From contig CALVAD010000002.1 in assembly GCA_944325495.1 (NCBI GenBank), forward strand, positions 1 through 64,000: a DNA stretch of 64,000 nt, given 5' to 3'. The first letter of the stretch is position 1. The number at the start of each line of letters is the position of its first letter. This document shows positions 26,824 through 35,663 of this stretch, piece by piece. A model generated the notes under the pieces. The model was given only the letters and a program-made list of their open reading frames with translations, was not told the DNA's origin and ran no database searches. This DNA comes from an uncultured Bacteroidales bacterium. GTDB taxonomy: Bacteria; Bacteroidota; Bacteroidia; Bacteroidales; UBA932. The position numbers and the translations under genes were made by a program.

Positions 26824-28726
26824 ATGAAACATCTGTTAATGCTTCTCTGCACGGCATTGCTGGCAGTTTCATGCAGCAGCACCGTGAAGCACACCTTCGA
26901 TTCGGCGGAGGGGGGGGGGCGGAATCGTCTCCCATGAATTCACCCTCGATGAATTAGGCCTCGCCGGAACCGACGACTGGGAGGGTTATGATTACATGGT
27001 TCTCGATATCAGATCCTCCACTCCCCAGAGATTCCTGCTCGGAATCGACACCGACAACGGACTGCACGAAAAGCGCACCCATGTGCTCCCCAAGGCCTGG
27101 GTCAGGCTCTGCATTCCGCTTGATTATTACCGCGAGAAGCCCCGCCCCAGCAACGATCTTGCGTCCACGGTCAACAAGCCGCAGAACGGCGTAGGCTTCC
27201 AGCACATCGAAGGCGGCACCGTAGGGCCGCTCACAGGAGTCAAAGGATTGAGCGTCAAATACTACACTCCTCTGGAAAATCCTACGGTCGAAATCCGCTC
27301 GTTCAAGCTCACCAACACCCCGGAAACTCCTGCCTATCTTGAGAAGAAGCCCTTCGTGGACGAGTTCGGGCAGTGGGCCTTCGGCGAATTCGAAGGCAAG
27401 ATCCACAGCCTCGACGAACTTGAAGCCATCTGGGCCGAGGAGGACGCGACCATAAGCTCCCAGGCTCTCGACAGGTCGCAATACGGCGGTTTCCTCGAAA
27501 AGAATGTCGGCGGCACCGGATTCTTCCGCGTGCAGAAGATCGACGGGCGCTGGTGGTTCGTCGACCCTGACGGCTATCTGTTCCTGTCCATGAGCGGCGG
27601 CGCTCCCGTGGCCGGCGGAGGCGGAGAGGCGTCGAAGGCCGAAGGGCTGGAGAACATGTTCGCCGCATATCCGCCCGTCGCCGACGAAGCCTCGGGCAGA
27701 ATGATGTCCTTCGGGGAATGGAATCTCCACAGGCGCTACGGTTTCGACGACGGCTGGAGGGACAAATGGGCCGACATGGCAGTCAAGAGGATGCGCTCAT
27801 GGGGCATCAACACCGGCTCCCCCAAGCCCGGGACCCTGCCCTACACCGGGCACATCCGGACGGGCATCGAAACCATCTACGGCATCCAGGACATCTACGC
27901 TCCCGACTACCGCAGCAATCTTGAGAATTCGATAAGGAACCAGGTCTCCAGGACCAGGGACGACAAATACCTCCTCGGCTACTTCCTGCAGAACGAACCT
28001 TCGTGGCTCGAGACCGAGCCCCGCGTATGCCAGCTTCTGCTCGACGACCCGACCGACAGACCCATCAAGGAGGCTCTCGTGAAATGGCTCGCGGACCACG
28101 GCGACAGCGACGCGAGCAGGACCGAATTCGTGCACAGGACCTTCCGCGAGCACATCACCACGCTGAGCCGGCTCATACGGAAGTATGACCCCAACCACCT
28201 GATCCTCGGCATACGCTTCGGCCATTCCAACGTGCCTCACAAGAACATTCTCGACATAGTCAGGGACAACTGCGACGTGTTCGCGTTCAACACCTACCGT
28301 CTCTCTCCCAATGTCGAGTATCTCGACGCCGTGTCCGAAGCCACCGGACTGCCGATGATCAACGGCGAGTTCCATTTCGGCACCATAGACAGGGGCATGG
28401 CGCCCGGTCTCGTGCAGGTCGCCGACCAGGAGGAGAGGGCCAGGGCCTTCCGCTACTTCGCCGAGAACGGCTTCTCGCATCCCGCTCTGATAGGCATCGC
28501 CTGGTTCCAGTACACCGACCAGGGCCAGCTCGGCCGCCGCGACGGCGAGAGGTACAACATCGGCCTGGTGGACGTCACCGACATTCCCTACAAGATAGTC
28601 GACGGCATCAAGGCGGCGTCGGAGAACATCTACCGCGTCCACTCCGGACTCCAGGAACCGTATTCCGAGAAGCCTGCCGGACTTCAGGGCAATGAAGACG
28701 ACCTGATCTCCAAGAGCAACCAGTAA
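26824..28726 (+). pseudogene. GH50 (agarase)-like lipoprotein, out of frame at a G10 tract (possibly phase-variable)
   Basis: An ATG at 26824 starts a lipoprotein signal (MKHLLMLLCTALLAVSC). After residue 29 the frame runs into ten Gs (26910-26919) and stops at 26935-26937. With nine Gs the frame continues without a stop to 28726, giving about 633 residues. The downstream part is intact and resembles residues of about 360-960 of the GH43/GH50 fusion: beta-sandwich (DWEGYDYMVLDI), then the agarase-like barrel with acid/base in GYFLQNEPSW (about E391) and nucleophile in GEFHFGTIDRG (about E515). Absence of other damage argues for a recent or reversible change, or a sequencing error. An internal ATG at 26996 would give a protein without signal or lipid anchor. 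The next gene is susC2, 31 bases on. Confidence 0.85.
26910..26919 (+). repeat. G10 homopolymer tract in coding sequence
   Basis: Ten consecutive Gs lie just after the lipoprotein signal of the GH50-like gene. The observed length puts the gene out of frame, and nine would restore it. It is the longest G/C run I find in the window. Tracts of this kind change length by slipped-strand mispairing and can switch surface proteins on and off. Confidence 0.9.
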
Positions 28727-28757
28727 ACACCCCCAGAACACTAAAACGCCAATAATC

Positions 28758-31700
28758 ATGAAAGCAATATCAAGTCTGTTCCTATTGCTGTTCGCCTGCG
28801 TCGCCTCGTTCGCCCAGAACGTGACCATACAGGGAACCGTTTCCGACAGGTTCGGGCCCATCATCGGAGCGTCCGTGATCGACCCCGACAACCCGACCGT
28901 GGGCGTCATCACCGACATTGACGGCAAATACTCCCTTTCCGTCCCCGAGGGCACCGAATCCCTTGAGTTCTCGTTCGTGGGATACGAGACCGTTCGCGAG
29001 ACCATAGGCGGAAGGACGGTGATAGACGTGTTCTTCCGCGAATCCGCCACGAGGCTCGACGACGTGGTCGTGATAGGCTACGGCAGCACGACCGTCAAGG
29101 ACCTCACGAGTTCCGTGTCGTCCGTCCGGACCGAAGACATGAACAACACCGCCGTGTCGAGCATCGACAACATGCTGCTCGGACGCGTGGCCGGCCTGAA
29201 CATGACTTCGAACTCCGCCCAGCCGGGCGCGGCCCTCGACATCAACATACGAGGCGCCATATCACCCAACGGCAACAACGAGCCGCTGTATGTGGTGGAC
29301 GGCGTGCCCCTCACCACCAACACCGCCAACGTGTCGTCCACGATAGGCAACGGAGCGGCGTCCCTCGCCACGGGCCTCAGCCAGTCCCCGCTGAACACCA
29401 TCAACCCCGACGACATCGTGTCCATCGACATACTCAAGGACGCGTCGGCCGCTGCCATCTACGGTTCGGCCTCGGCCAACGGCGTAATCATAATCACGAC
29501 CAAGCGGGGCGAGGAAGGCGCGCCCAGAGTCACCTACAACGGCTCCTACACCTTCCAGGTCCAGAAGCCCTACAAGGAGAAGCTGATGGACTCCAAGACC
29601 TTCATGGAGCAGCAGAACTTCTGGATCCACGAGCGCGAGGCCTATAACAACAACACCTATCCCTACGGCGACGTGGACTACAACGGCGACGGAACCGTGG
29701 ACATCAACGACTACTACGCCGCCTTCAACTCGCTGTCGGACCAGTACTCTCCCGAGGAAATAGCCAGCGCCCCCTACACCGACTGGCTCGACTTCATCAC
29801 CGACAACGCCTACATCACCGAACACAATGTGTCGCTGAGCGGCGGCAACGAGAGCACGAAATACTACGCTTCCTATAACTTCTACCTCAACGACGGCATC
29901 CTGAAGAATTCCAAGCTCACGAGAAATTCCGTAAGGGTCAACCTCGACCAGAAGATAGGCAAGCGCATCAATCTCGGGCTCAATGTCAACTACACCAACA
30001 TCATCACGAACAACCAGTCGTCCGGCGAGAGCGACGTGATCGGAATCGGAACGGCGTCGCTCGTGCAGAACGCCTACGGTTTCGCACCTTTCGGCTCGAC
30101 CGAAATCGACCCCGTGCTCGGCTACTATCCTCATGCGACCGACGGCCAGCAGACCAACCCCGCGGGCCAGCTCCAGATCTCCGACCAGAACAAGAACAAC
30201 CGCATCTTCATCAACCCGACGCTCTCGGTCGACATCATCGACGGTCTCGTGTTCAGGCTCGTCGGCGGGTATGACTCGCAGACCAGCCGCAGGGACTACT
30301 ACATCCCGAAGGTGGCCGGCAACTATCTGGCTCCCAACGGAATGGCGACAGTGGGCGGAATCGAGTCCATAAACAAGTCGCTCGAAGGCTACTTCAGCTA
30401 CAACACCACCTTCGGCCAGAGCCGCTTCGACGCGGTGCTCGGATTCGGCGCCTACGGCACCTCCGCACGGTCCTACATCCTCCAGTCATCGAACTTCTGG
30501 ACCGACTCATTCGGGACGGACAACATGGCCGCCGGCTCCGACAACGACCAGCGTTACACCGGAACGGCCCGCTCCGAAATCAGCAAATATTCACAGTTCG
30601 CCCGAGTCAACTACACCTACAAGGACAGGTACATCATCTCGCTGACCGGCCGCAGGGACGGTTCGTCCGTATTCGCCGCCAACAAGAAATGGGGCTTCTT
30701 CCCTTCCGTGTCCGCCGCGTGGAGAATCTCCGACGAGCCGTGGATGAGCAGCTCCGACAAGTGGCTCTCCCACCTGAAGCTCAGGGTGGGCTACGGAACT
30801 TCGGGCAACGAGCCCAAGACCGCGAACGCCCTCTCGGTCTATGCGACCGGAGAAATCACCGGAGCCAACGTGGTCGTTCCCTACGCCGTGATGACCGACG
30901 GAGGATATCTGGGCGGCATCCAGCTGTCGACCGTGGCCAACCCCGACCTTTCGTGGGAGACCAACGAGACCGTCAATTTCGGTCTGGACTTCGGCTTCGC
31001 GAGATCAAGGGTGACCGGAAGCGTCGACTTCTTCGTCAGGACCGCGAAGGACCTGCTCGACTACAAGACCCTGCCCTACGACCAGCCTGTGACTTCCGTA
31101 ATCTACAATGTAGGTTCCACGCAGGCCAAGGGCGTGGAGTTCGAGGTGCACTCCACCAATATCCAGACCGCCAGATTCTCGTGGACGACCGACTTCAACT
31201 TCTCGTACACCATCTTCAGATGGAAGACCAGGAACCCCGACCTCGTGCTCAACTCCTGGGAGTCCCCGACCGACGAGATGTCAGCCATCTTCGGATGGGA
31301 GACCGACGGCATCTTCCACAGCTATGAGGAGATCGACGCCTACAGGAACGCCGACGGCGAGCTTCTCCAGCCTCTGGCGGTTCCCGGCAACATACGCTAC
31401 AAGGACTACAACGGCGACGGCGTGCTCGACGACAAGGACAACCACTTCCTCGGCAGAAGGACGGCCCCCTTCAGGTTCGGCCTCAACAACACCTTCACCT
31501 GGAGGAACTGGAGCGCCAGCTTCTATCTGTACGGAGCCGCCGGCCATACGGTGACCACTCCCGCGCAGCGCGGAGGCGCCCTCGGAGGCACCACGCCCCA
31601 CAACACCTATGTCAACGGCATAGAGCATATATGGAGCATGGCCAACCAGGACGGCGACTGGCCCGGAATCGGAACCGACAAGACTTCGACCACCCAGCGC

Positions 31701-31946
31701 ACCGGAGGCACCAACGACTTCTTCCTCAAGGAGATATGGTACATCAAGCTGAGGAATGTGTCGCTCTCGTACGCGCTGCCGAGATCATACGCCGAAGCCA
31801 TCAGGCTCAGCAGCCTCGCCGTCACCCTCGACGCCGAGAACCTCGGCTACCTCTCGAACTACGAAGGATACGACCCGGAAATGCGCGGTAACTATCCTTA
31901 TCCCATCTGCTATTCCTTCTCCATCGGAGTAAGGGCCAGCTTCTAG
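28758..31946 (+). CDS. SusC-like TonB-dependent outer-membrane transporter 2
   Basis: This is the second SusC homologue of the locus, with 1,062 residues. The signal peptide ends near SFAQN. The carboxypeptidase-regulatory-like domain (about 22-95; GTVSDRFGPIIGASVIDPDN) leads to the plug, with LDDVVVIGYGSTTVKDLTS, RGAISPNGNNEPLYVVDG and DILKDASAAAIYGSASANG. The barrel ends in GVRASF. Compared with SusC1, loops differ throughout and an acidic insert (DYNGDGTVDINDYYA) sits near residue 315, so it probably accepts a different oligosaccharide. It lies 31 bases after the GH50-like gene and 27 before susD2. Confidence 0.96.
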   Translation: MKAISSLFLLLFACVASFAQNVTIQGTVSDRFGPIIGASVIDPDNPTVGVITDIDGKYSLSVPEGTESLEFSFVGYETVRETIGGRTVIDVFFRESATRLDDVVVIGYGSTTVKDLTSSVSSVRTEDMNNTAVSSIDNMLLGRVAGLNMTSNSAQPGAALDINIRGAISPNGNNEPLYVVDGVPLTTNTANVSSTIGNGAASLATGLSQSPLNTINPDDIVSIDILKDASAAAIYGSASANGVIIITTKRGEEGAPRVTYNGSYTFQVQKPYKEKLMDSKTFMEQQNFWIHEREAYNNNTYPYGDVDYNGDGTVDINDYYAAFNSLSDQYSPEEIASAPYTDWLDFITDNAYITEHNVSLSGGNESTKYYASYNFYLNDGILKNSKLTRNSVRVNLDQKIGKRINLGLNVNYTNIITNNQSSGESDVIGIGTASLVQNAYGFAPFGSTEIDPVLGYYPHATDGQQTNPAGQLQISDQNKNNRIFINPTLSVDIIDGLVFRLVGGYDSQTSRRDYYIPKVAGNYLAPNGMATVGGIESINKSLEGYFSYNTTFGQSRFDAVLGFGAYGTSARSYILQSSNFWTDSFGTDNMAAGSDNDQRYTGTARSEISKYSQFARVNYTYKDRYIISLTGRRDGSSVFAANKKWGFFPSVSAAWRISDEPWMSSSDKWLSHLKLRVGYGTSGNEPKTANALSVYATGEITGANVVVPYAVMTDGGYLGGIQLSTVANPDLSWETNETVNFGLDFGFARSRVTGSVDFFVRTAKDLLDYKTLPYDQPVTSVIYNVGSTQAKGVEFEVHSTNIQTARFSWTTDFNFSYTIFRWKTRNPDLVLNSWESPTDEMSAIFGWETDGIFHSYEEIDAYRNADGELLQPLAVPGNIRYKDYNGDGVLDDKDNHFLGRRTAPFRFGLNNTFTWRNWSASFYLYGAAGHTVTTPAQRGGALGGTTPHNTYVNGIEHIWSMANQDGDWPGIGTDKTSTTQRTGGTNDFFLKEIWYIKLRNVSLSYALPRSYAEAIRLSSLAVTLDAENLGYLSNYEGYDPEMRGNYPYPICYSFSIGVRASF

Positions 31947-31973
31947 TCCAACCCAACAAAAGTCATTGAGGAT

Positions 31974-33704
31974 ATGAAAAAATTATATACTCTGCTCGCG
32001 GTTCTGACCGCCGGCGCACTGTCACTGACAGTCTTCACATCCTGCGAGAAGGCCCTTGAGACGAAGGTGTACGGCCAGATAGTCCCCGAGTCGTTCTTCA
32101 AGACCGAGAGCGACCTCGAAGCGGCCGTCGTCGGGATGATGGTATATGTCTCCGGACGCGGAATAGGCACCGACTACGGCCTCTGGACCTCCCACTGGGT
32201 GGCCCCGAGAGTCTACGGACTCAGCATGACCGACGAACTCTACCGGCAGTATTCGAACTGGTCGAGATGGCTCTGGACGCCCAACTCCGGCAGCGAGGGC
32301 AACGGCCCCGGCCGTCCCGAGGACAACTGGGCCGTATGGCAGTTCAACCAGAAGGCGGCCAAGATAACCGCCCTGCTGGAGGACTTCAAGAACTGCCCCG
32401 TCAACGAGACCAACCCCGAGCTCGTCGAGGAATATTCCAAGCAGCTCAAGGGGCTCCGCGCGCTCTACATGTACACTCTCTACGAGTTCTTCGGCCCGGT
32501 CAACACGATAATCGACCCGGCCAAGCTGAACGACACCAAGTACCAGCCCAGGATGAGCGATGAAGAGTACCGCGCGGCCATCGAAAGCGACTTCGAAGCA
32601 GTGTTCACTTCGAACCTCCCCGACGTGCAGACCGGCGACATGCGCGGCTATGTCTCCATGGACTTCTTCAGGATGTGCGCGATACGCTACTACATGGCCA
32701 CGGAGCAATGGGGCGAAGCCGAAGAGCTCTGCCGCTATCTGATGAACTCCGGCAACTACACGCTGATAACCTCACCGGGTGCGACCGTCAAGACGGCCGA
32801 CGTCGTGGGCGTATCAAACGGCAGCGCCGTGTTCGGACCCGAATACGACTACACCTATTCGCCTTTCGAGGTCGCAGTGAACACCTGCCCGAACCAGGAG
32901 ACCATCTTCTCCTGCCCCGTGGACACGAACCACGGCAACATCTGGATAACCGAGGTCACCGATGGCAGCATCTACTATTTCCCCGGACCTTCGGCCGGAA
33001 CGCTGACCGCCGCCTGGAACTTCGGATACACTCCATGGAAGCATTTCCATGATCTCTTCGGATATGAGGGCGACGGCTCCTACGACAACGACACCCGTGT
33101 GCGCCAGTTCTACACCAAGGGCTACAACCGCTCGTCCGGTTCGCTGATGGTGGAGACCCCGGACGAAGCCGCGGGAGAGATCAGCCTTCCGGGCGCATCC
33201 CCCTACAAGTTCACCAACTACAAGGAGGTCGGAAGTTCCGGAGCCGAATGGCAGATGGAGCAGCCGGCCTACAGGCTTTCGGATGTATATCTGTACCTCG
33301 CTGAATGCATAGTGCGTCAGGACGGAGTGACCCAGGAGGCCATGGACCTCGTGTCCGACATCCGCGAACGCGCCGGCCTCGGCAGGGACCTCAAGACCAA
33401 CCACACGAGGTACTATGTGGATATCTGGGGCTCCGACCCCACGGTCTCCACCGACGCCTTCCTGCACCTTATCCTCTGGGAGAGGGGTCGCGAACTGGTT
33501 GGAGAGGGCCAGAGGTACGAGGACCTGCACAGGTTCAGAAGTCCCGACGGCGAACATTCGATGTTCGTGGAGAGGGCCTACGAACTGCAGAAGATCTCCG
33601 ACAGGGACGCCAACGACTACCGTGACCTGATGCCCATCCCCCACAAGATAGTGCTCCAGTCCAACGGCGTCGTCAAGCAGAACCCAGGTTACCCCACCGC
33701 CTGA
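31974..33704 (+). CDS. SusD-like surface glycan-binding lipoprotein 2
   Basis: This RagB/SusD-family lipoprotein (576 residues) pairs with SusC2. The lipobox is VFTSC (C24). Family features are EKALETKVYGQIVPESFFKTE, LRALYMYTLYEFFGPVNTI and the C-terminal RLSDVYLYLAECIVRQDG and WERGRELVGEGQRYEDLHRF. It is only distantly similar to SusD1. It is the last PUL gene; a strong terminator follows at 33738. Confidence 0.95.
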   Translation: MKKLYTLLAVLTAGALSLTVFTSCEKALETKVYGQIVPESFFKTESDLEAAVVGMMVYVSGRGIGTDYGLWTSHWVAPRVYGLSMTDELYRQYSNWSRWLWTPNSGSEGNGPGRPEDNWAVWQFNQKAAKITALLEDFKNCPVNETNPELVEEYSKQLKGLRALYMYTLYEFFGPVNTIIDPAKLNDTKYQPRMSDEEYRAAIESDFEAVFTSNLPDVQTGDMRGYVSMDFFRMCAIRYYMATEQWGEAEELCRYLMNSGNYTLITSPGATVKTADVVGVSNGSAVFGPEYDYTYSPFEVAVNTCPNQETIFSCPVDTNHGNIWITEVTDGSIYYFPGPSAGTLTAAWNFGYTPWKHFHDLFGYEGDGSYDNDTRVRQFYTKGYNRSSGSLMVETPDEAAGEISLPGASPYKFTNYKEVGSSGAEWQMEQPAYRLSDVYLYLAECIVRQDGVTQEAMDLVSDIRERAGLGRDLKTNHTRYYVDIWGSDPTVSTDAFLHLILWERGRELVGEGQRYEDLHRFRSPDGEHSMFVERAYELQKISDRDANDYRDLMPIPHKIVLQSNGVVKQNPGYPTA

Positions 33705-33737
33705 CAAGCTCCGGCGACGAGCGTCTCCCCGAAAAGA

Positions 33738-33761
33738 AGTGGCCCTCCGGGGTCACTTTTT
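33738..33761 (+). terminator. Intrinsic terminator at the end of the PUL
   Basis: An eight-pair stem (AGTGGCCC with GGGTCACT, one G-T pair) with a TCCG tetraloop is followed by five Ts. It lies 34 bases after the susD2 stop and marks the right boundary of the PUL transcript. Confidence 0.88.
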
Positions 33762-33780
33762 GATTTATTTATGTACCTTT

Positions 33781-34053
33781 ATGCCTATGCAGGAACTGGA
33801 GATACGGCATGACCCGGAAAAGAGGATCGTGCACACCACGGTCGAAGGGCACACCGCCCATGTCGAGTACAGCATCCATGACGGAATGCTGGACATCCTG
33901 CACACCGTGGTCCCGAAGCCTGTCGAAGGCCGCGGCATCGCCTCCAGACTCGTGGAATATGCCTATGACTATGCCCGCCGGCAGGGGCTCGGACCCGCCG
34001 CCACCTGCTCCTATGCCCGCATCTGGCTTCAAAGGCATGGCGGAACTCCATGA
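33781..34053 (+). CDS. YjdJ-type GCN5-related N-acetyltransferase-like protein
   Basis: This small protein (about 90 residues from MPMQELEI) matches the short YjdJ/NAT group of the GNAT superfamily: a strand pair (HTAHVEYSIHDGMLDILHTVVP), then the acetyl-CoA-binding loop and helix VEGRGIASRLVEYAYDYARRQG, then a C-terminal PAATCSYARIWLQRH segment. The pyrophosphate-binding pattern R-G-x-G/A is present as GRGIAS. Substrates of this group are not known. The frame opens at 33739 inside the terminator, so 33781 is preferred; ATG 33787 is also possible. Confidence 0.82.
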   Translation: MPMQELEIRHDPEKRIVHTTVEGHTAHVEYSIHDGMLDILHTVVPKPVEGRGIASRLVEYAYDYARRQGLGPAATCSYARIWLQRHGGTP

Positions 34054-34086
34054 TTTTCCGATATTCATATTTTCAAAACCAATAAC

Positions 34087-34530
34087 ATGCTTCAGAAAGG
34101 AACAAAGGCCCCGGATTTCGCCGGATACGACGAGAACGGCAATATGGTGAAACTCGGCGACTTCGCCGGAAAGCGGCTCGTGCTGTACTTCTATCCCAAG
34201 GACAGCACGCCGGGATGCACCGCCGAAGCCTGCGACCTCAGGGACAACTACGAGAGATTCCTCGCCGCCGGCTATGAGATTCTCGGGGTCAGCAAGGACT
34301 CGCAGGCCTCGCACAGGAAGTTCATCGAGAAATACTCCCTCCCTTTCCACCTGATTTCAGACCCCGAATGCACGATACTCAAGGCCTACGAAGCCTGGGG
34401 CCCGAAGAAGTTCATGGGCAGGGAGACCGTCGGCACGCTGCGCACGACCTATGTGATCGACGGCGACGGCACCATCGTCGACGCCATCGGCAAGGTGGAC
34501 ACCAAGAACCACAGCAGCCAGATTCTCTGA
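34087..34530 (+). CDS. bcp: Thiol peroxidase of the Bcp/PrxQ type
   Basis: This 147-residue peroxiredoxin reduces hydrogen and organic peroxides using thioredoxin. The peroxidatic cysteine is C44 and the resolving cysteine is C49, in PKDSTPGCTAEACDLRD, the five-residue spacing of the Bcp/PrxQ class. YFYPKD and GVSKDSQASHRKF are further family marks. It starts 33 bases after the GNAT gene on the same strand and ends 11 bases before the convergent EamA gene. Location: cytoplasm (no signal peptide). Confidence 0.95.
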   Translation: MLQKGTKAPDFAGYDENGNMVKLGDFAGKRLVLYFYPKDSTPGCTAEACDLRDNYERFLAAGYEILGVSKDSQASHRKFIEKYSLPFHLISDPECTILKAYEAWGPKKFMGRETVGTLRTTYVIDGDGTIVDAIGKVDTKNHSSQIL

Positions 34531-34541
34531 GGGCTGCAGAC

Positions 34542-35459
34542 TCACGAATGCCTCGGGCGGGTCTTGCGGAAGACTTTGCCGAGGGTGCGCCGGATAGTGC
34601 CCGAAAGGATTATCACCGTGACCGCGGAAAGCACAAGCAGGATGCCGAAACCTTCGCGCAACGTGAAGTCCTCGCCGAACACCAATGCCCCGACGCACAC
34701 CGCTGTCAGCGGTTCCAATGCGCCGAGCACCGAAGTCAGCGTGCCCCCGATATTCTGCACCGCCAGCACAAGGGTGATGTTGGAGACTACCGTGGGCAGC
34801 ACGGCGAGCAGTATCAGGCAGCCGACCGACGACGGATCGGGAGGCAGCTGCAGGCTTCCGGCAGCGAGATCCTTCGCTCCGAATATCAGCGTAGTTATCA
34901 CGAACACATAGAACGCCAGCTTGCGGCTGTTCATATTTCGAACCCGTGACTTGTTGACCCCGACGATATAGCTGCCGTAGGCGACGGCGGAGAGCAGCAC
35001 GATGATGACGCCCCTGATATCCGCACGCATTCCGGTCGACGGCAGCGAAAGCATCGCGACGCCTCCGACAGCGAGCGCTATCGCGAGCCATGTCAGCCAC
35101 GATGTCTTCTCGCGGAACAGCAGGAACATCAGCAGCGTCACGAACACCGGGTAGGTGAAATGCAGGGTCGTGGCCACTCCGGCCCCCATATAGCCATAGC
35201 CGCTGAGCAGGAAAAGCGAGGAAAAGGTATAGAAGACCGCCAGCAGGACGAAGGTCGGGATGTCCTTCGCCTCTATGCGGAACGACTCCCTCCTGGCCAG
35301 CATCACGCAGGCCAGCGCAACCGACGCAAAGAGGAAACGGTAGAACAGAATCGAATCATAGCCCATCCCCTTGCCTATCAGAGGCAGCGTGAACAGCGGA
35401 ATCAGGCCGAATGTGACCGAAGTGGCCATTCCGTAGAGAACGCCCTTGAACTTTCCCAT
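34542..35459 (-). CDS. EamA/DMT-family transporter
   Basis: This integral inner-membrane protein (about 305 residues from MGKFKGVLYG) has roughly ten transmembrane helices arranged as two EamA repeats, the drug/metabolite transporter fold. Members export amino acids, nucleosides or toxic metabolites; the substrate cannot be deduced. A typical repeat feature is LHFTYPVFVTLLMFLLFREK near the end of the first half, mirrored by LGALEPLTAVCVGALVFGE in the second. The frame is open to 35606, but the TATCTTTG box at 35489-35482 lies inside that extension, supporting the ATG at 35459. Confidence 0.88.
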   Translation of the reverse strand: MGKFKGVLYGMATSVTFGLIPLFTLPLIGKGMGYDSILFYRFLFASVALACVMLARRESFRIEAKDIPTFVLLAVFYTFSSLFLLSGYGYMGAGVATTLHFTYPVFVTLLMFLLFREKTSWLTWLAIALAVGGVAMLSLPSTGMRADIRGVIIVLLSAVAYGSYIVGVNKSRVRNMNSRKLAFYVFVITTLIFGAKDLAAGSLQLPPDPSSVGCLILLAVLPTVVSNITLVLAVQNIGGTLTSVLGALEPLTAVCVGALVFGEDFTLREGFGILLVLSAVTVIILSGTIRRTLGKVFRKTRPRHS

Positions 35460-35481
35460 ACATTCCGAAAATTTGCGGGCG

Positions 35482-35489
35482 CAAAGATA
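35482..35489 (-). promoter_or_regulatory. -7 box (TATCTTTG) of the EamA gene
   Basis: Minus-strand TATCTTTG, an exact TAnnTTTG match, lies 22 bases before the ATG at 35459. No TTTG was found at the expected -33 distance. Confidence 0.5.
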
Positions 35490-35578
35490 CATAATTTTAC
35501 TATACTCGCCGTTGACCTTATATGACTTGACTATACTGGGATATCGGCGAGGTCTTACGATGGTGAAAATACAATTTC

Positions 35579-35611
35579 TCCAATTGCGCAGCCAATGGTT
35601 GCGCAATTGGA
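35579..35611. repeat. 12-bp perfect inverted repeat
   Basis: TCCAATTGCGCA (35579-35590) and its exact complement (35600-35611) flank a nine-base loop that itself contains CCA/TGG. There is no T run on either side, so it is not a typical terminator. It lies between the SDR gene (ends 35664) and the EamA promoter, where it could be an operator or a cruciform. The 204-base gap around it shows no coding potential. Confidence 0.8.
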
Positions 35612-35663
35612 CATATATACCTCTTCAAATAAAGAATCAGAAGAAATACCTGAATCTGTAGGG

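Noticed and set aside
26900..27000. Programmed ribosomal frameshifting at the G10 run
   Set aside because: No slippery heptamer with downstream pseudoknot is evident; slipped-strand mutation or sequence error is simpler. Not excluded experimentally.
7551..33704. Assigning the PUL to agar or porphyran degradation
   Set aside because: Only the GH50-like fold hints at it; sulfatases, GH16 and GH117 are absent, so the substrate is left open.
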